Source of the DNA: Bacteroidota bacterium
Lineage (GTDB): Bacteria > Bacteroidota > Bacteroidia > Chitinophagales > Saprospiraceae
Length of the DNA: 7,606 bases
Reading direction: 5' to 3'
NCBI GenBank assembly: GCA_024280135.1
Contig: JAJRQS010000226.1
Coordinates: 1-7,606 of the forward strand
This document shows positions 1 through 6,051 of this stretch, one piece after another (the stretch's first letter is position 1; every line of letters starts with the position of its first letter). Position numbers and translations under genes: made by a program. The notes beneath the pieces are model-generated. The model saw only the letters and a list, made by a program, of their open reading frames with translations. It was not told the DNA's origin and made no database searches.

Positions 1-1278
1 CTTAAATCTGGAATTCGGTTGGATAGCGTTAAAAACCCACACAATGCTACTTTTTCGTTGCGCTATATTTTTAAAATGGGTAAGAATAGCAGCAAATTAT
101 TAAGTTTGGCGATTCGGTACCTACCTTATTTGGGGACTAAAAAATATTCAGCAGAGGCATTGCAAATTGCCTTTTTTCGATTGGGGTTAAACTTTGGTGT
201 GAATGTTAGAAATAACAATATCTACGTTAAATTGGATGGATTAGAAGAGTCGTTTCATGAAGGCGTTGCTTTGTTTGAACACATTCTGAATCATGTAGTG
301 GCAGACGAAGAAAAATTAAAATCGTTAGTTGAAGACATTCTGACGAATCGAATAGATGCCAAAAAGAATAAAGCGCAAATCTTAAAAAATGGCCTAGTTA
401 ATTATGGATACTATGGAGCGTTCTCTCCTTTTGTAGATCGCTTTAGTGCCGATGAATTAATTAATATTAAAGCAAAGGATTTGGTTGCTCAAATTAAATC
501 CATTCAGAAATACGAGCATCACATTTATTACTATGGGCAACTGCCCATCACAGATGTAAAAAAGACACTAGATAAGTTACACAAAATTCCGAAGCAACTA
601 GACCCTGTTTTGTTGCCAAGACTTTATCGAGAAGTACCTACGGAACAGAATAAAGTTTTTGTTGCGCACTTTCCAATGGTTCAAACGGAAGTTTTGATGA
701 TGTCCAGAGGAACGGATCATTTTGATTTAGAGGAAAAACTAATGGGTGATCTATGGAATGAATACTTTGGTATTGGCATGTCGAGTGTTGTGTTTCAAGA
801 GATACGGGAATCCAAAGGCTTCGCTTATTCTACTTACGCTTATTTTCGGACACCTACTGTTAAAAATGATGCGCATTATATTCAGGCATTTGTCGGTACA
901 CAACCTGATAAGTTAAAAGATGCCGTTTCGACCTTGCGGAAAATTATTGACAAAATGCCTGTTCAAAAATCGGCCATTGAAGCGGCGCGCCTCTCTTTGT
1001 TAAAGAAGATTCAAACCGAACGTGTTTCACCTAGCCATATTTATTGGGAGTTAGAATCCAATAAAGATCTGGGTGTCAACCAAGATTTGCGTAAGCTAAA
1101 GTATGAATTCTTACAGAAAGTTACACCACAGGATTTGATTAAATTTCAGAAGGAAAAAATCAAAAACCGAAAGTTTACCTTCTTGGTTTTGGGAGATACT
1201 GAACAGATGAATATGAAATATTTAAAAACTATTGGTTCTGTGGAGCAACTGAGTTTAGAAACGCTATTTGGATACTAA
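1..1278 (+). CDS. M16 family (insulinase/pitrilysin-like) zinc peptidase, C-terminal half, 5'-truncated by window edge
   Basis: The frame is open from base 1 and ends at TAA 1276-1278, giving 425 visible residues; the true start lies upstream and the TTG at 19 is not a credible start. The visible part has the shape of domains 3 and 4 of a roughly 900-1000-residue two-half M16 protein. The first ~190 residues look like a degenerate copy of the M16 catalytic fold without zinc ligands. Further along comes the typical second-domain block, IRESKGFAYSTYAYF (about residues 268-282), matching the family 'REkxGLaYs' signature whose Arg/Tyr region helps form the substrate site in M16 enzymes. The zinc motif HxxEH is expected in the missing N-terminal half, so activity cannot be judged here. 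M16 proteins of this type in Bacteroidota are usually envelope-associated peptidases that degrade peptides; that role is inferred. The gene converges on the DUF1456 gene with 8 bases between stops. Family assignment is firm; substrate is unknown. Confidence 0.88.
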   Translation, partial: LKSGIRLDSVKNPHNATFSLRYIFKMGKNSSKLLSLAIRYLPYLGTKKYSAEALQIAFFRLGLNFGVNVRNNNIYVKLDGLEESFHEGVALFEHILNHVVADEEKLKSLVEDILTNRIDAKKNKAQILKNGLVNYGYYGAFSPFVDRFSADELINIKAKDLVAQIKSIQKYEHHIYYYGQLPITDVKKTLDKLHKIPKQLDPVLLPRLYREVPTEQNKVFVAHFPMVQTEVLMMSRGTDHFDLEEKLMGDLWNEYFGIGMSSVVFQEIRESKGFAYSTYAYFRTPTVKNDAHYIQAFVGTQPDKLKDAVSTLRKIIDKMPVQKSAIEAARLSLLKKIQTERVSPSHIYWELESNKDLGVNQDLRKLKYEFLQKVTPQDLIKFQKEKIKNRKFTFLVLGDTEQMNMKYLKTIGSVEQLSLETLFGY

Positions 1279-1286
1279 CCCGATGT

Positions 1287-1748
1287 TCAATCTACCCGGT
1301 ATTGGATTTGTAGGCCTTTTAGAAAATTACGTAAAAATTGATCCTGACAGACTCGGTATTGGTTTTGTGTGAACTTTCTAAAAAAAGCATTGATTTCATG
1401 CTTACTAAATTGCAAGCCAACTAATTGCATGATGTCAACGATATCTTCATCCCTCATCTCTAAAGCAATTTTGAGCTTTCGTAAAATGATATTGTTATTC
1501 AATCTACTTTCGGGCTGAGGGCCAGGTCCGGTTCGTTTTCCCCGCTTATCTGCTATGAAGCCATTTAAAAACATCGCCAACGTTCGATCTTCCATCACTT
1601 TATGGGCTGGATCTTCCTCTTTCTTTAACCAATCACTTACTTGCGCTCTTGTTACGGCATGGTCACCAAGGGCAAAAAGGGCTATCATTTGGTCATCACT
1701 AAAGTCAAATGTATAGCGTAAACGGCGTAGAATATCGTTATTGGTCAT
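1287..1748 (-). CDS. DUF1456 family protein (YehS-like)
   Basis: The 153-residue length matches E. coli YehS (about 156). The protein is an internal duplication. Repeat 1 (residues ~3-65) begins NNDILRRLRYTF and ends FLNGFIADKRGK. Repeat 2 (~84-147) begins NNNIILRKLKIA and ends FLRNFLKGLQ. A basic, proline- and glycine-rich linker (~66-83) joins them. Both the 'NNxILRxL' starts and the 'FLxGL' ends are DUF1456 hallmarks. The biochemical function of the family is unknown; a small helical cytoplasmic protein is all that can be said. No signal peptide or membrane segment is present. The ATG at 1748-1746 is chosen because it starts directly on the first repeat and lies just downstream of a good -7 box (TATCTTTG). 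It sits 54 bases downstream of the membrane-protein gene on the same strand, but the promoter suggests it is transcribed separately. Its stop faces the M16 gene. Confidence 0.9.
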   Translation of the reverse strand: MTNNDILRRLRYTFDFSDDQMIALFALGDHAVTRAQVSDWLKKEEDPAHKVMEDRTLAMFLNGFIADKRGKRTGPGPQPESRLNNNIILRKLKIALEMRDEDIVDIMQLVGLQFSKHEINAFFRKFTQNQYRVCQDQFLRNFLKGLQIQYRVD

Positions 1749-1761
1749 GAATGTTTTTTTG

Positions 1762-1769
1762 CAAAGATA
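1762..1769 (-). promoter_or_regulatory. Bacteroidota -7 promoter element for the DUF1456 gene
   Basis: Read on the minus strand this is TATCTTTG, an exact match to the Bacteroidota sigma-A -7 consensus TAnnTTTG, in the 54-base gap upstream of the DUF1456 gene. No clear -33 TTG is seen at the usual distance. Transcription would begin about 7 bases past the box, leaving an A-rich leader of only some 5-10 bases before the ATG. No Shine-Dalgarno sequence is present, which is usual for the phylum. Confidence 0.6.
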
Positions 1770-1802
1770 AGCATTTAACTCATCTTAGCTCGTTTTCCTT
1801 CC

Positions 1803-2288
1803 TCAAAACCAATAGGCACTTAAAGAATAATAAATGGCCATTAATCCTGAAAAAATAGCACTCGCCAAAAAACGATGCTCTATTGAAATTTTATTCTGGA
1901 TGAGGTAATTAGCGGCTAGAGAAATGGGTATGTTTAGCAAAAAAGACATCGCACCAATGCGAAGTATATCCCAACTAATTTCTTCTTGATGTCCCGAGAT
2001 GATTTTTATAAAAAAAATGTGCCGAGCTATCCAAAGGGGATTGAAGTATAACATTGCCATTGAAGCCCTTTTGATAGAGGATAAAAAAGTACCTGTATTC
2101 TTAACCTTGGAATCTATCCATTTAAAGTAGTTTGGAATTTCTAGCGCATATACCGTAGCCCCAATAATTAACATGCCAACCATTCGAAACCAAGAAAAAT
2201 CATCACCAATCAGTGCTGCAATGGTGTCGCCGATTGTATAGATTAATCCACCTCTAATGATATTTGATTTCGTATAGTCGTATCTCAT
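1803..2288 (-). CDS. Small polytopic membrane protein, candidate remote Mpv17/PMP22-family homologue
   Basis: This 161-residue protein has four or five hydrophobic helices (about residues 10-28, 34-51, 75-98, 108-130 and 139-158), no signal peptide and no obvious catalytic motif. Its start ATG overlaps the xdhB stop as ATGA, so it is very likely translationally coupled to xanthine dehydrogenase. I first saw no standard bacterial family. Comparison from memory with human Mpv17 (176 residues) shows shared landmarks in the same order: a GD in helix 1 (residues 20-21); an Arg at 35, then Gly 8 residues on and YFKWID ending 24 residues on (Mpv17: R, G at +8, WYKVLD ending at +24); and near the C-terminus P121-x5-N127-Y128 (Mpv17: P-x5-N-F), then R139 and a Y-x-S at +14/+16 (same spacing in Mpv17). 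Mpv17 proteins are organelle inner-membrane or peroxisomal channels of uncertain substrate. The gene being real is near certain; the family call is inference. Alternative: an uncharacterised four-helix protein or purine-related transporter. Confidence 0.85.
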   Translation of the reverse strand: MRYDYTKSNIIRGGLIYTIGDTIAALIGDDFSWFRMVGMLIIGATVYALEIPNYFKWIDSKVKNTGTFLSSIKRASMAMLYFNPLWIARHIFFIKIISGHQEEISWDILRIGAMSFLLNIPISLAANYLIQNKISIEHRFLASAIFSGLMAIYYSLSAYWF

Positions 2289-4537
2289 CGCTTGTACAAA
2301 TTCATCAATACCTTTTCTGTGGTGTAGGGTGCATCAGCCTGAAAGTTAGCTTTAGGGTTAAATGCTTTTATGGCATTGTCAATGGCAAAGTAAGCACCAA
2401 TGCCATACATCAAAGGGGGCTCGCCTACAGCTTTAGATTTCAAAATAGCAAGTTCGTGCCCTTCCGTTTTTGTGGCTATTATTTTTATTTCTTTTGGCAC
2501 GGAATAGATATCAGGAATTTTATAGGTGGATAGGGTATTGGATAATAACCTGCCTTGTTCATTGTATCGAATTTCTTCCATAGTCATCCAACCAATACCC
2601 TGAACTAAGCCCCCTTCGATTTGACCATAGTCGATAGTCGGGTTCATCGTTTTTCCAAAGTCATGAATGATTTTGACCGAATCAATTTCATATGTCCCTC
2701 GAATACAATCGATTGTTACTTCCGTCAACGCTAGTCCATATACATGATACGCAAAAGGAGTTCCTTGTTCTGTTTTCATGTCATAATGAATGATAGGAGT
2801 TGCGTAGTGACCATTTTCTGTCAAACAAACGCGATCCAAGAAGGCTTGGTCAACTAGTTTTGCCCAAGTTAAGTCTGTTGCTTGGTCTTGAAGATAGACG
2901 ACTTCATTTTTAATGAAAACATCTTTAGGATTTGCATTAAAATGTTGTGCAGCATTCTGGAGAAGTCTATCCAATAGTGCATGACAAGCTTGCAATAATG
3001 CTTTTCCATTGAGATCTGCGGTTGCGCTGGCAGCAGAAGGAGACGTATTGGCAACCCGAGTTGTGTTAGTAGATTCTAATTTTATTTTACTCCTTTGGAT
3101 ACTAAAAGTATCGGCAGCAATTTGCAACATTTTTGTATTGACGCCTTGCCCCATTTCTACTGCGCCAGTGCTGACACCAATACTTCCATCGCTGTAAATA
3201 TGGACTAAAGCACGGGCTTGATTCATCGGTGTTTTAGTAAATGATATTCCAAAAGTAATAGGCATTACCGAAAACCCTTTTTTGAAGTGTTGATTCTTTT
3301 TGTTGAAATGCTGGATTTGTTTTTCTATGGCTCGCAACTTGTATTCTTGTTCAAGTTCTGTCCACATTTGAGCGAGTAGGACATCTTCCGCTTTTTGGCC
3401 GTAAGGGAATACATCTCCTGTTTGGAGTAGGTTTGCTTGTTGTATCTGATAAGTAGATATTTTTAATGCTTTTGCAGCTTTCGCTATAGCGGATTCGATA
3501 ACAAACATCCCTTGTGGTCCCCCAAATCCTCGAAAAGCGGTATTGGGCGGCAGATTAGTTTTACAGCTATAAGCCGTTACTTGTACGTTGGGAATGTCAT
3601 AGGAATTGGTTGCATGAAATAACGAGCGACCTAATATTGCTGGAGATAAGTCAGCGGCTGCTCCAGCATTTTGATAAAAAGTAGCTTCGTAGGCGATGAT
3701 CTTTAAGTCTTTCGACAAACCAATTTTAAAGTCAGAATCATAAGGATGGCGCTTGCCAGTCATGCGCATATCATCAATTCTATTTAAAACTAGTTTAACG
3801 GGTTGCTGTGTAATTTGCACGCCCAATGCTGCCATGATTGCCCAAGGAGTTGCTTGGTCTTCCTTACCTCCAAAGCCACCTCCAAGCCTTCGTACATCTA
3901 CTTCCAAATGGTGCATCCCAATATTTAATACTTTGGCAGCCATTCTTTGGACGGCTGTTGGGCCTTGCGTAGAGGAAGCAATTTTAATATTTCCATTTTC
4001 TAGCGGCATAGCATAAGCCCCTTGCGTCTCTAAATATAAATGTTCTTGCCCATTAGATTGTGCCCGACCTTCAATGATATGGGCACATTCCTCCCATGCA
4101 CTACTTAGCTTGCCCTTTCGGAAAGTTCGAGGTGGCATGATGAGATGGTCTTTAGCTTGTGCTTCTCTAGCATCTACGACTATGGGATGTTCTTTTATTT
4201 TTAATATTATTTCTTTTCTAGCCTCAAAAGCTAGGTGTTCTTCTTTTGCAAGAATAACAGCAATGGGCTGTCCTTGGAAGTGGACTTCTTCTGCTGCGAG
4301 TAATTCTTCATCAGGAAAAATACCGCCAATTTGATTTTCGCCAGGAATATCCTGATGGGTTAGTATGCGCACAATCCCAGGCATACTTAAAGCTTTTGAA
4401 TAATCAATTGATTGGATGGTTCCGTGTGCCACTGGCGACCCTAATACGACGGCAAATAAACAACCTTGCATGGTTGGAATATCATCTAAATAAATAGATT
4501 TTCCAGTGACGTGAGATTTTGAATCTATATTTTTCAT
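2285..4537 (-). CDS. xdhB: Xanthine dehydrogenase, molybdopterin-binding large subunit
   Basis: The 750-residue protein oxidises hypoxanthine to xanthine and xanthine to urate at a molybdenum-pterin centre, passing electrons to the XdhA subunit; cytoplasmic. Landmarks in order: the N-terminal SHVTGKSIYLDDIP block (8-21) that opens the family's a/b hammerhead domain; TQGP with Q191 (bovine Gln767); GGGFGGKE with E226 (bovine Glu802); GRSLFH with R304 (Arg880); NTAFRGFGGPQ with R336 and F338 (Arg912, Phe914); ISFT with F433 (Phe1009); EMGQG (461-465); SPSAASATADLNG (499-511); and GEPPL with the catalytic base E706 (Glu1261). The Glu802/Arg880 pair is the purine-specific signature and argues for a genuine xanthine dehydrogenase rather than an aldehyde or CO oxidase. 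Length is close to Rhodobacter XdhB (about 777). The start lies 8 bases after the xdhA stop with no Shine-Dalgarno; the stop overlaps the next gene's ATG by 4 bases. Residue equivalences are by eye. Confidence 0.96.
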   Translation of the reverse strand: MKNIDSKSHVTGKSIYLDDIPTMQGCLFAVVLGSPVAHGTIQSIDYSKALSMPGIVRILTHQDIPGENQIGGIFPDEELLAAEEVHFQGQPIAVILAKEEHLAFEARKEIILKIKEHPIVVDAREAQAKDHLIMPPRTFRKGKLSSAWEECAHIIEGRAQSNGQEHLYLETQGAYAMPLENGNIKIASSTQGPTAVQRMAAKVLNIGMHHLEVDVRRLGGGFGGKEDQATPWAIMAALGVQITQQPVKLVLNRIDDMRMTGKRHPYDSDFKIGLSKDLKIIAYEATFYQNAGAAADLSPAILGRSLFHATNSYDIPNVQVTAYSCKTNLPPNTAFRGFGGPQGMFVIESAIAKAAKALKISTYQIQQANLLQTGDVFPYGQKAEDVLLAQMWTELEQEYKLRAIEKQIQHFNKKNQHFKKGFSVMPITFGISFTKTPMNQARALVHIYSDGSIGVSTGAVEMGQGVNTKMLQIAADTFSIQRSKIKLESTNTTRVANTSPSAASATADLNGKALLQACHALLDRLLQNAAQHFNANPKDVFIKNEVVYLQDQATDLTWAKLVDQAFLDRVCLTENGHYATPIIHYDMKTEQGTPFAYHVYGLALTEVTIDCIRGTYEIDSVKIIHDFGKTMNPTIDYGQIEGGLVQGIGWMTMEEIRYNEQGRLLSNTLSTYKIPDIYSVPKEIKIIATKTEGHELAILKSKAVGEPPLMYGIGAYFAIDNAIKAFNPKANFQADAPYTTEKVLMNLYKR

Positions 4538-4545
4538 AGCAGAAT

Positions 4546-5946
4546 TTAATATGTAGAAACTAACTTATCCAAAGTGATCATCTCCGGAAATAATTCAATA
4601 AAGTGACCAAAAAATAATTGTCGAAGTAACAGCCTTTTGTATTCAACGCTGCCACGCACATCACTAATGGGGCTAATTTCTGCTTGCATTACTTCGTTAG
4701 CACTCATGATGGTTTTTGCAGATAATGCTTTGCCATTCAAGTACTTGCATGTGTTATGTAAGTAGGTAGGTATTGGACCAATGCCTCCTGCCGAAAGATG
4801 TACCTTAGTGAAAATATTGTCAATTAATTCAAAACTTACAGCAGAATTGACAGAAGCAATGTCTAGATGAGTTCGCTTACTGACCTTTTCAAAATTAAAT
4901 TTCCCGAAAGGAATATTAAAAATGACTTCTGTTATAATTTCTCCTGCGGTCTTGTCTAAATCCTTATATCCTTTGTAAAAGTCCTTTAAGTAGATTGTTC
5001 GACTTTTTGCCTCTTCGGTTAAGGTGATTTTTGCATCCAATGCCAAAAAGAAGGCAGTCATATCACCAATTGGGGAAGCGTTGACAAAATTTCCCGCAAG
5101 GGTCGATACATTCCGAATCATCGCAGATGAAACCAGTTTTAGATGTTTGACTAATTGTGGAAATAAACTAGTAAAAGGTTTGGATTCTAGTAGGTCTGTA
5201 ACCGTAGATCCTCCTCCAATTTTACATTGTGAGTCAGCGATTTTTATAAAACGTAAGGCGGGATAATTAACCGAGAAGTCTAAATTTTGTTTGACAAGTG
5301 ATTCGTGTCGCTGCACATATAAATCGGTGCCGCCACCTACGAATAAGCCTACACGTTTAGTCTTTACTTGTGACGCAAGTATTTTTAATTCCTTGGGGAC
5401 ATCATTAAAGTAGGCTGGAATAAAATCATGGTCAACTAACCATTCAATAGTTTTGTTCGTATCTTTTTCCGAAAGGGCATCGTTTACTTTTTTCGTTGCT
5501 CGTTCGATTGATTTATAGCCCGTACACCGACAGATATTTCCGCTGATGGATGCTATGGCTTTGTCATAATTAGCAGGTTGTTCTGACAAGCAATGCTGTG
5601 TCAATCCGACCACAAAACCAGGCGTGCAAAATCCACATTGAGTACCTGATTCTTCTACAAAATGATGCTGGACAGGGCTGAGTTTTTCCATGTTCAAACC
5701 TTCGATCGTGACCACTTGCTTACCGGATAGATTTCCGATAGGCGTTAAACAAGAAGGCACTTGTTGGTATTTCATTTGACCATCTTTGAGTTCACCAATC
5801 AATACCGTACAGGCACCGCAGTCTCCCTCTCGGCAACCTATCTTAGTCCCCATCAGTCGCTCTTCTTGGCGAATGAAGTCCAAAAGGAGTGAGCCACTTG
5901 GTTTAGAAGTGGATATTTTTTTATTGTTGAGTCTGAATTCAATCAT
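4546..5946 (-). CDS. xdhA: Xanthine dehydrogenase, iron-sulfur and FAD small subunit
   Basis: The 466-residue protein carries electrons from the molybdenum centre through two [2Fe-2S] clusters to FAD and then to NAD+. Residues 1-75 are a plant-type ferredoxin domain with C38, C43, C46 and C66 (CREGDCGAC ... C). Residues ~80-160 are the four-helix second cluster domain with C104, C107, C139 and C141 (QCGFC ... CRC). Residues ~180-350 are the FAD domain, with the dinucleotide loop FVGGGTDLYVQRH (202-214) and IRNVSTLAGNFVNASPIGD (277-295), matching the family 'RN.at.gGN...aSPi.D' motif. The C-terminus (~352-455) is the CO-dehydrogenase flavoprotein C-terminal type domain ending in SDVRGSVEYKRLLLRQL. 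Length equals the Rhodobacter subunit (about 462). The ATG at 5946-5944 places the ferredoxin strand at residue 2. It is the first gene of the xdhA-xdhB-membrane protein operon and is divergent from xdhC. All cluster ligands are intact. Confidence 0.96.
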   Translation of the reverse strand: MIEFRLNNKKISTSKPSGSLLLDFIRQEERLMGTKIGCREGDCGACTVLIGELKDGQMKYQQVPSCLTPIGNLSGKQVVTIEGLNMEKLSPVQHHFVEESGTQCGFCTPGFVVGLTQHCLSEQPANYDKAIASISGNICRCTGYKSIERATKKVNDALSEKDTNKTIEWLVDHDFIPAYFNDVPKELKILASQVKTKRVGLFVGGGTDLYVQRHESLVKQNLDFSVNYPALRFIKIADSQCKIGGGSTVTDLLESKPFTSLFPQLVKHLKLVSSAMIRNVSTLAGNFVNASPIGDMTAFFLALDAKITLTEEAKSRTIYLKDFYKGYKDLDKTAGEIITEVIFNIPFGKFNFEKVSKRTHLDIASVNSAVSFELIDNIFTKVHLSAGGIGPIPTYLHNTCKYLNGKALSAKTIMSANEVMQAEISPISDVRGSVEYKRLLLRQLFFGHFIELFPEMITLDKLVSTY

Positions 5947-5967
5947 GATCTGGCAAGTTTGTAGAAG

Positions 5968-5975
5968 CTAAGGTA
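5968..5975 (-). promoter_or_regulatory. Possible -7 element for the xdhA operon
   Basis: On the minus strand this reads TACCTTAG, one mismatch from TAnnTTTG. Transcription starting about 7 bases further would give a leader of roughly 14 bases before the xdhA ATG. A TTG is present upstream (CAA at 5988-5990), but only 12 bases from the box, shorter than the usual spacing, so this is weak. An alternative one-mismatch box, TTTATTTG on the minus strand at 6020-6013, would give a leader of about 60 bases. Confidence 0.3.
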
Positions 5976-6020
5976 GTGCTTTGTTTTCAATTTTGATGAT
6001 TGGCACTCAAAACAAATAAA

Positions 6021-6047
6021 TTGGACAAAAAAATAGTCCTACCTTTA
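6021..6047 (+). promoter_or_regulatory. Probable xdhC promoter (TTG -33 and TACCTTTA -7)
   Basis: TTG at 6021-6023 is followed after 16 bases by TACCTTTA (6040-6047), one mismatch from the Bacteroidota -7 box TAnnTTTG; the spacing is slightly short. The predicted transcription start falls at about 6053-6055, on the ATG itself, so the mRNA would be leaderless or nearly so. A GGAC/GTCC inverted repeat occupies the spacer and could be an operator, but is only 4 bases per arm. Confidence 0.4.
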
Positions 6048-6051
6048 CCAG

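Noticed and set aside
19..21. TTG at 19 as the start codon of the first gene
   Set aside because: The frame is open to base 1 and the sequence begins in the middle of a domain, so this is an edge-truncated gene.
1..1278. The M16 protein lacks HxxEH and could be an inactive pseudo-peptidase
   Set aside because: The visible residues match domains 3-4 of a two-half M16 protein; the zinc motif normally lies in the N-terminal half, which is outside the window, so its absence here says nothing.
1279..1340. CCCG/CCGG-rich repeats (ACCCG ... ACCCGGT) as a bidirectional terminator
   Set aside because: The two copies are direct, not inverted, and do not fold into a convincing stem; most of it lies in the DUF1456 coding end.
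2264..5266. Several open frames of 60-90 codons on the plus strand across the xdh operon (for example 2264-2533, 3753-4016, 4074-4334, 5024-5266)
   Set aside because: They lie antisense to strongly conserved xdhA and xdhB coding sequence, have no recognisable motifs and are explained as shadows.
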